A stretch of DNA of 42,500 bases, taken from NCBI GenBank assembly GCA_012295275.1, contig CM022676.1:3337258-3379757 (forward strand). Direction: 5' to 3'. Under the pieces are notes generated by a model, which did not search any database, was not told the origin of the DNA, and saw only the letters and a program-made list of their open reading frames with translations. Below are positions 32,678 through 42,500 of this stretch, piece after piece (position 1 is the first letter of the stretch; every line of letters starts with the position of its first letter). Position numbers and translations under genes: made by a program. Source of the stretch: Chrysomallon squamiferum (taxonomy: Eukaryota > Mollusca > Gastropoda > Neomphalida > Peltospiridae).

Positions 32678-32834
32678 GTAGTAGTAGTAGTAGTAATAAT
32701 AATAGTAGTGCAGTAGTAGTAATAATAGTAGTAATAATGTTAATGATGATAATGACAATAATAATAATAACACTACTACTTCTACTACTACTACTAATAA
32801 TAATCATAATCATCATCATCATCATCGTCATCAT
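32607..32834. repeat. AAT/TAG, then ACT/AAT/ATC triplet arrays
   Basis: AAT units (about 32608-32675) switch to TAG and mix, then reverse-type ACT, AAT and ATC units complete the block. TAG and ACT halves are complementary, so the block can fold back. Poly-Leu, poly-Tyr and poly-Asn frames here are artefacts. Confidence 0.92.
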
Positions 32835-33034
32835 TCCAAGTTGAAATGAATATAAATAAAAGTTTAGAAATTTTTGAACAAGATCTTTTTAATAAAAGGA
32901 AAAATTAATATATAAGGTTTTATACGTGCAAAATAGTATAGCAACATAAATTATTGGCATCCGATATAAATTCCAGCAATGTAACTCTTATTAAAACAGC
33001 TTCGTTTCTTGTCAGTGAGTAACTGAACTTAGCA

Positions 33035-33220
33035 AGTGATAATTAAGTAGGTAAATAAATAAGTAAGTAAACTGATAAACAAGTTCGTAAATAAATAAGT
33101 AAGTAAATTGATAAATAAGTAAATAATTAAGTACACTTAGGAGAGATGAAAACTAATGGACAAAATATCTTTTTTATGGAAAGCTTAAATTAATTTTCGT
33201 TCGTTTGTTTGTCTGTTCAT

Positions 33221-33263
<43 letters not shown>

Positions 33264-33430
33264 TGTATTAATTAATTAATTATTTTTCTAATTTTATATT
33301 TCTCAAAATATCTAAATTATTTTCGTTTATTCTTCGTCATATACAAATATTATTATTATTGTTGTTATTGTTATTATTATTATTATTATTACTGTTGTTA
33401 TTGTTATTATTATTATTATTATTATTACTG
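33035..33430. repeat. GTAA/AAAT repeats, (TTTA)n, TTA/GTT
   Basis: A block beginning GTAAATAAATAAGTAAGTAA occurs twice in tandem near 33051 and 33087. TTTA repeats occupy 33219-33264 and TTA with GTT about 33348-33430. Confidence 0.85.
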
Positions 33431-33960
33431 TCGTTATTGTTACAGTATTTGTTACTGAAATTAATTTTCAACTGTTACTAAAATTAATTAATTTCTTTTA
33501 AATATATTAAATATGATATAAAAGATTCTTAACATTAATTTTTTATATTGTCGTTAGTATTGTTTTAAAAAACGAATTATTACTACCTTTTAATTTATGC
33601 ATAGTATTTTCTCATATCTAATATTTCATGACTATTTGTATTTATATTGTTTAATAACACCAAAAAAATTTGATATGTAAATATGTATATTTTTTTTACT
33701 ATCGATGGAAGTTACTTTCATAACTTTTTGAATAATTTTTTGTTATATTTAAAGTCATCAAAGTTGTGAATTAATAATTAAATAAATGTAATTAGTGTTT
33801 AGAAAATATTTTGTAGAAACTGATTTTGTTATCACTCATAGATAAATTTAAAATGTTTTTCGTCTTTATTTTGCTATGTGACTCTAAAATAATTATGATT
33901 AATAATTACCATTTATATTAATTAAAAAATGAGGCTAAGCTATAGTATATAGAATATGAA
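33431..33960. other. A+T-rich DNA, no gene seen
   Basis: Nothing recognisable. Confidence 0.6.
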
Positions 33961-33981
33961 CAAACAACAACAACAACATTC

Positions 33982-34030
<49 letters not shown>
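33961..34030. repeat. (AAC)n then (AAT)n
   Basis: Five AAC units then about sixteen AAT units. Confidence 0.92.
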
Positions 34031-34031
<1 letters not shown>

Positions 34032-34224
34032 CACTATCATTATTTTCGTAAATTATAATGATATTTATGATAATTATGAAGATTTTAATAATAATTAATT
34101 GAAATTAATACTTTGTTTGAAAATTAAAAAAATAAATAAATATATAAAAAAAGTATTTAATTAATTTACATTATCCTCGGTAAATAAAACAAATGTATAT
34201 ACAATGTAGATATAAAATATCGTT

Positions 34225-34230
<6 letters not shown>

Positions 34231-34265
<35 letters not shown>
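34231..34265. repeat. T35 homopolymer
   Basis: Uninterrupted T run. Confidence 0.9.
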
Positions 34266-34266
<1 letters not shown>

Positions 34267-35015
34267 TTTGTAAAATTAGTGACAAACAAAAATAAATATA
34301 TTTCTTAAAATGGAACAAATTTGTATACTTATGAAGAAAAACTCGAAAAAGAAAGAACCATCCCGAAATAATAATATATATATTTATGTAAAAATAAAGA
34401 AATAAATAAAATAAATAAAGCAAAAGAAAATATATTGTAATGAATACTTTTAATATAATATTAATTGAAATCTACAACAAGAAACAACAAGAAAAGCCAT
34501 ATAGAGTTGTTTACAGGTATTTTAGTACGATATATGGACTAAATTCGAAACACATTAGTAAATAAATAAATAAATAAATAAATAAACGTCAAAATTACTT
34601 ATTTCAAAATTTTGGTAATTATATTTTCTTTTAATTTTCAAAACTCAAAATCAGTCGAGAATAAGAAAACTATATTTAAATCAGTCATTAGTAAATTGGT
34701 AAAAAAATTGATAACAAACCAGAAATTAAAATTAATCTTTGTTTCAAACAACAGAGAAACAAATTTAATATTTAATGTCTGAAAATAATTTTCGTAGTTA
34801 CATTTTTCATATAATTATTATTTTTGTAAGATATCTCGGTTTTTCAAAATAATCTTTATTTTATGTGTATTTAAATTAGGATGATACCATTATACGTTTT
34901 AAAATGCCTGATCATAAAAGGTAATTAATATTATTTAAATTTTATTTGAAGAACTAAATGTGCGATATAAGAAAAAAGAACGAATAAAAGAAAGAAATAT
35001 CGAAAAAATATTTTT
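34266..35015. other. A+T-rich DNA, no gene seen
   Basis: Contains a short AAAT run at about 34559-34585. No frame or motif of note. Confidence 0.6.
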
Positions 35016-35206
35016 TTATTTATTTATTTATTTGTTTGTTTGTTTGTCTGTTAATTTAATTCAATTTAATTTAATTAATTAATTAAGTTACTTACTTACT
35101 TACTTACTTACTTATTCGTTAATTTAATTAATTAATTTGATGTGATGTGATTTGATTTAATTTGTTTATTATCATTATTATTAACTAATTAATAATAATA
35201 GTATTA

Positions 35207-35267
<61 letters not shown>

Positions 35268-35268
35268 A
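35016..35268. repeat. TTTA/TTTG/TTAA/TTAC tetranucleotides, then (AAT)n
   Basis: Successive tetranucleotide blocks (TTTA, TTTG, TTTAA, TTAC) to about 35114, then an AAT array (about 35184-35266). Confidence 0.88.
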
Positions 35269-35524
35269 TCATTCTGTTGTCTCAGGTTTCTGTTTTTAAT
35301 CACATGTTAATTCAGTTTTATAAATCTTATGTACTCAAATATCTCGATGTCTCAGTCCCTTAATATCTCTCTAAACTGATTTCTGCTCCTTTAAACATTA
35401 ATTTTGCTCAAATAAAGAAAACAAAATAGCATGCCTTTATCAAGTAGATATTAGTTTACACTGAAAACTGCTAAACTTGTACATGCGTTTGAAAAGAAAG
35501 ATTAACATAATATACAGCGAACAT

Positions 35525-35559
35525 ATAAGTCTCGTTTTAATGAAAGATTTTCTTACATA

Positions 35560-35637
<78 letters not shown>

Positions 35638-35710
35638 TGTTTCAATAAAAGATTTTCTTACCTAATATATTGCAAATATATATAAGTGTCGTTTTAATAA
35701 AATAAAAAAT
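35525..35710 (+). repeat. About 45-50 bp tandem repeat split by a (TA)n run
   Basis: Three partial copies begin AAGTCTCGTTTTAATGAAAG (35528), AGTCTTGTTTCAATAAAAG (about 35633) and AAGTGTCGTTTTAATAAAA (about 35684). The first two share AGATTTTCTTAC. A TA run of about 35 units (35564-35633) grew at the junction of copies 1 and 2. Confidence 0.8.
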
Positions 35711-35835
35711 TCGTAGGTCGTAAATTTAAGGAAGTGAAAAATAAAAAAAGTTGTAGTATTACCGTTCGAAAAAAGGACTAATTTCTAAATATATTTTATT
35801 AGTAACTTATAATAATTAAAATAATTAATAATAAT

Positions 35836-36071
35836 AATATAGGCATTTGTATATGGTAGCTTTATTTGTAATTATGTATATTTACGGTTAATGCATAAAA
35901 AGGTTTGTATGTTTTAATTTGATACCATTATTGGTAAAAAAGGTTATTGGCGAAAAAATATTATCGGAAATTGTTTTTTATTTTTTTAAATTTTATTTTA
36001 TTTTTTATTTGTAAGTAAATAATAATAGTAATAATAATATAATAATAGTAATAATAATAATAATAATAATA

Positions 36072-36116
<45 letters not shown>

Positions 36117-36170
36117 AATAAATTCATAATAATAACTACAACAACAACAACAACAATAATAAAAGTAAAA
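35836..36170 (+). repeat. Dispersed repeat, copy B
   Basis: Second copy of the element at 6285-6560, in the same orientation. Exact shared blocks are 35889-35923 (35 bases) and 35952-35970 (19 bases). The start of the homology is ATATAGG. The 3' part again runs through T-rich sequence with TATTTGTAA into AAT (36019-36125) and AAC triplets. It differs from copy A by scattered substitutions and a short internal deletion near 35924-35935. Confidence 0.7.
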
Positions 36171-36370
36171 GCAATAAAAATATAATTAAATTAAATTTAA
36201 AAAACAAAATGAGATATTAAAATAATAATTAATTAATTTTATGAAAATACAGCTTAGACAGCAAAATTTAAGAAACTTTTGAAATATATTCTTGAACGCT
36301 GAAGTAAATTTTTCATTCTTGCAAATTAAGATGGTATTTCTGCGTTTAATTGAATATAAAAATTAATATA

Positions 36371-36418
36371 TTGAAATATAAATTGAAATATAAATTGAAA
36401 TATAAATTGAAATATAAA
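36371..36418 (+). repeat. Four perfect copies of a 12 bp unit
   Basis: TTGAAATATAAA is repeated four times without change. Confidence 0.95.
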
Positions 36419-36839
36419 TATATCTTATAAACATTTCTTAAACTGCAAAACGGGGAAATTTATATTTTGTCACGTTTGTATTTTTTCTTTCTGTTCTTTT
36501 TTAATTTAAAAAATGTATTATTATAATTTTTAATAGTTAATATATTTACATAGCTTTAAAACACCTGTGAAATCCTAACTGTGATATTTAAATATGTGTT
36601 TACTGATGCACAGGTGTTTTTTTTTTTTTTGTGGTGGGTGGGTTTTTTTTTTTTTCGATTTCAGTTTGGAAAAATATCATATGACTTATTTATTTGAAAC
36701 GGGAATATAAATATTAATACTGATAGTTTAAATGTACTTCGTAAAATATAAAATAAAACAAATTAACTGGGAAGATAATCGATATATGATAATATTTACT
36801 TATTAATTTCAAATAATATTATAATTTATATAAAACCAA

Positions 36840-36840
<1 letters not shown>
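36419..36840. other. A+T-rich DNA, no gene seen
   Basis: The oddity is a T14 run, the G-rich word GTGGTGGGTGGG (36631-36642) and a T13 run back to back. Confidence 0.6.

Positions 36841-36899
<59 letters not shown>
36841..36899. repeat. A59 homopolymer
   Basis: Fifty-nine consecutive A, the longest homopolymer here. Its exact length is likely unreliable in any assembly. With no recognisable element on its 5' side it does not by itself show retroposition. Confidence 0.9.
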
Positions 36900-36901
<2 letters not shown>

Positions 36902-37028
36902 AATACATAAATAAATGATAATAATTATTATTGTAATGACATATATGATAATAACAACCACAGTTTTGGAAGAGAGACAACAAAAATTAATTAATTAATT
37001 AAAAAATAAATTAAGAGTAATAAACATG

Positions 37029-37286
<258 letters not shown>

Positions 37287-37305
37287 CATTAAACGTAATT
37301 TTGAC

Positions 37306-37452
37306 ATGGTGTGTCTCTACGTCGACTCAGACAACAACGTTTCAAGGACAGGTCTACGTCAGCAAATGGAGCGCTACCAGACGCCACCAGGGACGGAGAA
37401 TAAGAAACATCGTCAGCCTCAACCTTTCTCTAGTGACGTAATCCAAAATTAA
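37306..37452 (+). CDS. Candidate 48-residue open frame, unknown product
   Basis: ATG at 37306 to TAA at 37450-37452 in a patch of about 170 bases with balanced composition right after a GA array. The frame is also open upstream through the GA repeat. The predicted protein is hydrophilic: MVCLYVDSDNN at the start, an Arg/Gln/Tyr/Pro-rich middle (RQQMERYQTPPG), then a basic, Gln-rich stretch (KKHRQPQP) and SSDVIQN at the end. Codon use is varied, unlike repeat-derived frames. No family is recognised. Potential donor AGGACAG|GTCTAC and a CRE-like TGACGTAA near 37434 are also present, so a regulatory islet is the alternative. Confidence 0.2.
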   Translation: MVCLYVDSDNNVSRTGLRQQMERYQTPPGTENKKHRQPQPFSSDVIQN

Positions 37453-38336
37453 AACAATTAGCCGTCTTAAACCACCAGTTTAATATGTACTGATATACAT
37501 TAGTTTTCTTTATTCATAAGCCAATAACATATATATATATATCTTCAATTTAAAAAAGAAAAAAAGGAAAAAAAAAAAATTACAAAAAATTAAAGAAAGA
37601 AAGAAAAATGAAAGAAAGAAATGAAATTATACATTATATATAAAAAGTTTTAGTAAGTATATATTATTATTTTTATTGTATTTAGCTGATCAAAAATATT
37701 AAAATAAATAAACAAATAAATAAATAAAAATTAATAGTAATCGATAAAAATTAAAAACAGGTGCATATTTAATGCACATAGGACCATTATTGATTTTTAT
37801 TATATTTATTTCGTTATAAGAATTTAATATCTGTGTTTATATCTAAAATATAACGAAAGAAAAATTAAAAAGAAAGTAAGAATTTTTTTTCTAAGAACAA
37901 TAATTTTAAATGACAATATAAAATTATTTTGATTGTTTGTAGATCATCTAACAACGATAAAAAAAGTATATATAATTAAAAACGGAATTTGTAAATAAAA
38001 TAAAAAATTTAAATCTGTACACTAAAATATTTTTATAAAGTAAAATCACTAAGCTAATAAACAAATATTAATATGAAAAAAAAATATAAGTAAATTATAA
38101 ACTTTAATAAAAATTTAAATAAAAAAAAAAAAAAAAGAAAAGACAAGAAATGGAAACAAAACAAAACAACATATCAAAAAATAATAATAACAAAAAAAAA
38201 AAAAAATTAAAACAGTGTTTATTTTCACTTTAAATTTCAAATAAACAGAATATATTAATTTTTCATCAACATTTACAGGTTGCCAATAGGATATGAAAAC
38301 AAAAGAATAATTTGAAAATTAAAATGAAGAATAAGA

Positions 38337-38371
<35 letters not shown>

Positions 38372-38640
38372 AAAAAAAAAAAAAAAAAAAGATCAAAGCA
38401 AAACAATGAAGTATAAACACAGGAGAAAACAACAACAAGAAGATAATATATACCAACTTGCAGTATGCGGCGTAAACTAAAAGTGTCATAGCTTAAAATT
38501 TCTCCCAGTTACAAGAAAAAAAAAAAAAAAACAAGAACATTACGAAATCAAACTAGCTCTCTCTCATACATAAAAAGATTGTCTACATGTATCCATTTCT
38601 AAAGATTAAATCGTGTATTATAATATTCGTAAATCTAAAC
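37453..38640. other. A-rich DNA, no gene seen
   Basis: Long A-rich runs (about 38116-38140, 38190-38207, 38340-38390) and many short AAAT/AAG words. The word GTGCAT-ATTTA-ATGCAC at 37761-37777 is a small perfect hairpin. No gene-like frame. Confidence 0.65.
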
Positions 38641-38686
38641 TCGACAAACAAAAGAAGTAAAAGTATGTATAACACACGTTAAATAG

Positions 38687-38917
38687 GTTGGTTTTACCTT
38701 GTCGGCGTATGCTGCGTTTAAAAGCGATATCTGTGTCATACAGTCTCGCCATTTTGCTGCAGCGCATGTATGGGCGTTGTATGCAAAACCGAAAGGTCAA
38801 CTCGAAGAAGTGCAGAGCAGGCATTTCTTACATGATACAATATACTGGCTGAGAGCGGTACACGCAGACAAACTGAGGTTGCTTGCTTTAAAGCTGGTAG
38901 ACGATAATGTAATGTAA
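38687..38917 (+). CDS. Candidate exon frame with internal QSRHF repeat, unknown product
   Basis: A 76-codon open frame in a balanced-composition patch of about 230 bases, ending at TAA 38915-38917. It has no early in-frame ATG, so it would have to be a spliced 3' exon, and the only upstream acceptor (TTAAATAG, 38686) is weak. The protein looks amphipathic. QSRHF occurs at residues 19-23 and again at 43-47, a 24-residue period, and Leu and Ala at matching later positions also agree. The two copies use different codon families (Ser TCT/AGC, Arg CGC/AGG). Composition is normal for a soluble helical protein. No family is recognised. The opposite strand offers a rival exon. Confidence 0.25.
   Translation, partial: VGFTLSAYAAFKSDICVIQSRHFAAAHVWALYAKPKGQLEEVQSRHFLHDTIYWLRAVHADKLRLLALKLVDDNVM
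38698..38752 (-). other. Alternative minus-strand first-exon candidate
   Basis: On the minus strand AAAATGGCG gives a start at 38752 and an 18-codon frame (MARLYDTDIAFKRSIRRQ) that ends at a good splice donor, CAAG|GTAAAA, at 38698/38697. ATGGCG is also a YY1/Pho-type word. It conflicts with the plus-strand frame, so at most one reading is likely to be right. Confidence 0.15.
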
Positions 38918-38950
38918 AGTAGAATATTTTAATACACACATGTATACATT

Positions 38951-39072
38951 ATATATATATATATATATAGATAGATCGATAGATAGATAGATAGGCATAT
39001 ATATATATATATATATATATATCTATACACACACATACACACATATATATATTGATTTATATATAGATTATA

Positions 39073-39145
<73 letters not shown>
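38951..39145. repeat. (TA)n with GATA and CA insertions
   Basis: TA runs at 38951-38968, 38999-39021 and about 39078-39141 enclose GATA units (38969-38995) and CACA words. Poly-Ile/Tyr frames are artefacts. Confidence 0.92.
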
Positions 39146-39147
<2 letters not shown>

Positions 39148-39286
39148 GCTTATACACTTATACATACACAAAAATCCCCACATATTTCTGTTACTTATGG
39201 TTATGATAGTATAAACTATATTACCTTAATTATGATCGTCATTGTATAATGAAAATATAATATTAATGTATATTTACATTACGTGA

Positions 39287-39543
39287 CAATATATATCTTG
39301 AATAAAGTAATTAGCATAGAATAATATATTCTGTTAGGCAAAAAACATCTAGTATGAGAAATATTAAAATAATTAATATAAGGCAAATTAAATTAATGTT
39401 ATGGAATCTAATGTGTAATGTGTAATCTATGTGTTATAGAACAAAAAAGACACATCTTGAATAAGGTAAATGAACAGTGTGATATTCGGCGATATATTAT
39501 GAGAAAAGCAGATCATATTTAGTGTAAGGTAAAATATCTTAGC

Positions 39544-39615
<72 letters not shown>

Positions 39616-40010
39616 TGTTATACAGTGCAATGTGTTATCTATGAAACAGAACACATCTAGTGTAAGATAAATTAAATTAAGATGTAAAATAATATAAAAG
39701 ATGATGTGTCATGAAATAAAAATTAACATAATATAATATGTATAATTAACATGTATAGACATATCACATATAGTATAAGTAAAATTAACATAACAGACAC
39801 ATGAAAGATCTAAATTAATTTAACAATGAAATGTAATAATGTAATACACAAAACATCGAAATTGTTTATAATTTCAGGTAAATTAATTTAAAACAATGGA
39901 TACAATATCATAATGCGATCTGATATAATTTAAAGTAACGTAATATAAAGCAATTATTTTTTATATATATATAATGTAAAATTTTGCTTTAATTCAATAA
40001 CACATATCAT
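39287..40010 (+). repeat. Degenerate ~55 bp A+T-rich minisatellite
   Basis: Words related to ACACATCTAGTGTAAGGTAA recur at 39287, 39343, 39450, 39510, 39651 and 39763, at about 53-60 bases or multiples of this. They are followed by ATTAACATAATATAAT-like sequence. One copy is interrupted by (AAT)n at 39544-39614. Copies are strongly diverged and fade out near 40010. Confidence 0.6.
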
Positions 40011-40231
40011 AATATAACATTTTCTTTTTATTGTATCATTAATAAAATCATGTTATATAAGACACATTATCCTTATTTAAGTCATATTATTTATAATCTA
40101 AATGTGGATGTAAATACAAAATAATATTATCATCATTACAGTTTCGACTTAAACTATTATTACTTTTATCCTATCTCCAGTACGTTATTAAAATCCCTTT
40201 ACTTTCATTCTTAGTAATATCTTTATCTACA
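40011..40231. other. A+T-rich DNA, no gene seen
   Basis: Nothing recognisable. Confidence 0.6.
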
Positions 40232-40420
40232 TAACAAAACAACAACAACAACAACAAAAAAAAAAAAAAAAAAAAAAAAAAAGAAAGAAAGAAAAATTAA
40301 AAAAAAAAAAAAAGAAAATGTTGATGATGATGATGATTATAAAAATAATAATAATGAAGTAACAAAATGAAAGAATTATAAAATAATAAATATAATAGAT
40401 ATAATAAATATAATAAAAAA
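40232..40420. repeat. AAC, poly-A, ATG and ATA low-complexity tract
   Basis: AAC units, then A runs with AAAG interruptions to about 40318, then ATG and TATAA words. Confidence 0.85.
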
Positions 40421-41069
40421 AAAAAGAAATACTGGTATATAACAAATATTTACCTCCAAAATACAGTCTTAAGAGCATATCCAGTTCAAAACATTAATTT
40501 ATAAAACTACAGATAATTCATATACTGTGTATTATAAAAAACATATTAAAATTTTTTTCATTCCACTTAACACCTTACTTACGAAATTATACTTAGTTTA
40601 CATTCCATGACACGTAGCATTTATCAAGTATATCACAGTTCAAAACATTGTTTACAAAAATATGCTTTAAGAAAATGCTGAAGTTCGTCTAACGAGAATA
40701 ATTAGGCGCAGGAATGTGTTGGTGTAGGTTTCCGAGATCGTATTACATTAGTCCTATATATAAATATAAACATACTAAATAACACCGATAGAGTAAGTGC
40801 AACAACTTACATATCAGCTGATGATGTATATTTTGTAACAGATCAAGTATCAACTGACTGTGTATTGTTTATGTCTGTATAAAACGTGTGTCTGTGTTTT
40901 TTCTTAGTGCCTGTTGTGTAAATATAACCTTAGGTACACATTAACTTACAATGGAGAAAAAAAAAACGTCAGTTATAATAAGTATACTGATCTATATGCA
41001 TACATATTGTATATATATATACTTTACATATACATAGAGTCACGCACACACACAGATACATATATAGCT
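40421..41069. other. Unique A+T-rich DNA, no gene seen
   Basis: Moderately complex at 40660-40930. No convincing frame. TATA and CACA words from 40995 lead into the GA tract. Confidence 0.55.
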
Positions 41070-41076
41070 AGAGGGA

Positions 41077-41150
<74 letters not shown>

Positions 41151-41310
41151 GAAAAATACATAAATATTTACTAACTCACTGACACATATATACTAACAGA
41201 AATACAATTTCTCAAAATGTCATCATTCATCTATCCATCTATCTATGTATCTGTCTGTCTGTCTGTCTGTCTCTCTGTCTGCCTGTCTGTCTATCTATCT
41301 ACCTATGTGC
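41070..41310. repeat. (GA)n and ATCT/GTCT repeats
   Basis: About 35 GA units (41070-41147), then unique sequence, then ATCT and GTCT units (41229-41305). Looser GTCT/CAGA words continue to about 41475. Confidence 0.9.
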
Positions 41311-41505
41311 TTCTATATATATATCTAAACCTTTCTGTGTGCGGATGTACTTTTCTGCCTGTCTATCTATATGTGTATCAGTCTGTCTGGCTTCTATATC
41401 AGTAATATGTATATAGGTAAATAGGTAAGTAGGAAGGTAAACAGAGAATAAGCAGACACACAGACAGACAGACTGACGCAAAACAATAGCCTTTGTTTTC
41501 AAAGG

Positions 41506-41870
41506 TTAGACAGTAGGAGATATGTCAAGCACGTATAAAATTGAAAATGCATGTAACACAAACTGCTTACAATTAACTCGGGCTACTCTCATTAGCATAA
41601 TAATAATTATTGTAAGTGCATTGTTGACGTAGATTTAGTTTCTTAGTGACTTCCCATTGACTGAATTCAGCACAAAAAGTTAGTAATCAGGACTCGAAGC
41701 CACGTGAAAAGAAAAATATGCGGTGTAAATCTCCATATTTATAACGACTGAAGTCTTAAAATGTTTGAAAACCAAATACAGTTTGGATATGCGTGTATTA
41801 TGCAAGCAAACATATGTGGATGCATATGCAGTATCTATAAATGTATATGTGCCAGTGTTTGTGTGAATGA
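41506..41870. other. Unique patch, no gene seen
   Basis: Balanced to A+T-rich non-repetitive sequence. An E-box CCACGTGA lies at about 41700. ACTCGAAGCC nearby vaguely recalls a tRNA B box but lacks the consensus and a matching A box. Confidence 0.5.
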
Positions 41871-41874
41871 GTTT

Positions 41875-41875
41875 C

Positions 41876-41916
<41 letters not shown>

Positions 41917-41937
41917 ATATATATATATATATATATC
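41875..41937. repeat. (ATCT)n then (TA)n
   Basis: About ten ATCT units followed by about twelve TA units. Confidence 0.95.
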
Positions 41938-41984
41938 TGTCTGTGTGAATGTACAAACAGGGTGGGATCTGTTATGAAATGAAT

Positions 41985-42190
41985 GAAGTTTAAGCCTCGG
42001 TGCCTGTGAGCACAGAGAGCCCAGAAAGCACCTTAGTAGTCCTCACGACTTCAACATTTTAATCACAATCTGACATGTGGCTAAGTTTTAGAAATGTGTT
42101 ACGGAACGAGCCTTAGAAGAAGATAAACCAAAGCTACCCAGACCTCGTTTCTGTCTGCGAGGGGCAGTAGACCCCCGCCTCGTTGTACGA
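41985..42190. other. Balanced-composition islet with mutually exclusive hairpins
   Basis: About 200 bases without microsatellites and with normal G+C. CCTCG (42143-42147), CGAGG (42158-42162) and CCTCG (42178-42182) allow two alternative stems sharing the middle word. The second is extended by GGG against CCC. No frame longer than about 25 codons looks meaningful. It could be a decayed short interspersed element or a regulatory islet. I recognise no known SINE in it. Confidence 0.35.
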
Positions 42191-42313
42191 TGTGTGTATG
42201 TGGAGGAACGTTTTTATTTATGCATGCACGAATTTATGTATGTAGCCATGCATAAATGTTCATATGTATCTAGGCATTTATGTATAATATCACATATATC
42301 CATGTATATATAT

Positions 42314-42346
42314 ATGTGTGTGTGTGTGTGTGTCTGTGTGTGTGTC
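42314..42346. repeat. (GT)n microsatellite
   Basis: GT units with two CTG interruptions. The remainder to 42500 is A+T-rich with no feature seen. Confidence 0.9.
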
Positions 42347-42500
42347 TGCTACTTTCGTAATTTTAATAACAAAATGACTTATGCTAACCGATACTGTTTT
42401 AAATTACATTGATTTATTTATGTACATAAACTGAGACTAAACATTACAATATATATCTGTCTGGCTATCTTAATACTGTCTTTCTGTCTAATTCATCGAC

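Noticed and set aside
32545-32844. 99-100 codon frames of poly-Asn and poly-Leu
   Set aside because: AAT/TAG/ATC triplet arrays in translation.
36841-36899. A59 as the tail of a retroposed gene or LINE
   Set aside because: The upstream sequence has no coding remnant, and A/T runs are common here without elements.
41680-41700. Possible tRNA B box (ACTCGAAGCC)
   Set aside because: It departs from the B-box consensus at key positions, and no A box or cloverleaf can be drawn.

Overview
This window looks like gene-poor, strongly A+T-rich animal DNA. By eye it is roughly three quarters A+T. I see no rRNA, tRNA, bacterial operon or intact transposon, and no convincing multi-exon gene. Microsatellites of every unit size are extremely dense: (AAT)n, (AAAT)n, (GATA)n, (TATG)n, (CA)n, (GA)n, (TA)n and long A or T runs. 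That texture is typical of large mollusc genomes, with octopus as the best guess. This rests on texture only, because no diagnostic gene is visible. The window could be intergenic or the inside of a very long intron. Almost all long open frames are microsatellites read as protein.

Layout. 1-9.1 kb: A+T-rich DNA with microsatellites, broken by islets of balanced composition at 1.26-1.60, 4.27-4.33 and 8.16-9.08 kb that carry readable transcription-factor motifs. 6.29-6.56 kb holds one copy of a dispersed repeat whose second copy lies at 35.84-36.17 kb. 9.5-12.4 kb: TATG, TC and CA tracts, a possible small exon at 10.94-11.05 kb and a 27-30 bp minisatellite at 11.2-11.6 kb. 12.6-19.3 kb: the dominant structure, one family of 48-67 bp A+T-rich minisatellite units in opposite orientation on the two sides of a 1.8 kb spacer. 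20.38-20.51 kb: a near-perfect 64-bp-stem hairpin. 21.1-28.2 kb: two richer islets (21.13-21.49 and 27.57-28.15 kb) among GA, TA, TATTA and TAG arrays. 28.2-36.2 kb: GATA and triplet arrays, an islet at 32.28-32.58 kb and the second dispersed-repeat copy. 36.2-42.5 kb: A59, long GA tracts, two short coding-like frames (37.31-37.45 and 38.69-38.92 kb), a degenerate ~55 bp minisatellite (39.3-40.0 kb) and a final islet (41.99-42.19 kb).

No genes can be shown to work together. The best working picture is a non-coding regulatory or intronic stretch: short islets (CCAAT, CRE, E-box, E2F, ETS and YY1/Pho-like sites) sit in a sea of simple repeats. The big inverted minisatellite and the 64-bp hairpin are the features most likely to be new. 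If transcribed, both could form double-stranded RNA. All coordinates and motifs were read by eye; nothing was searched against a database.
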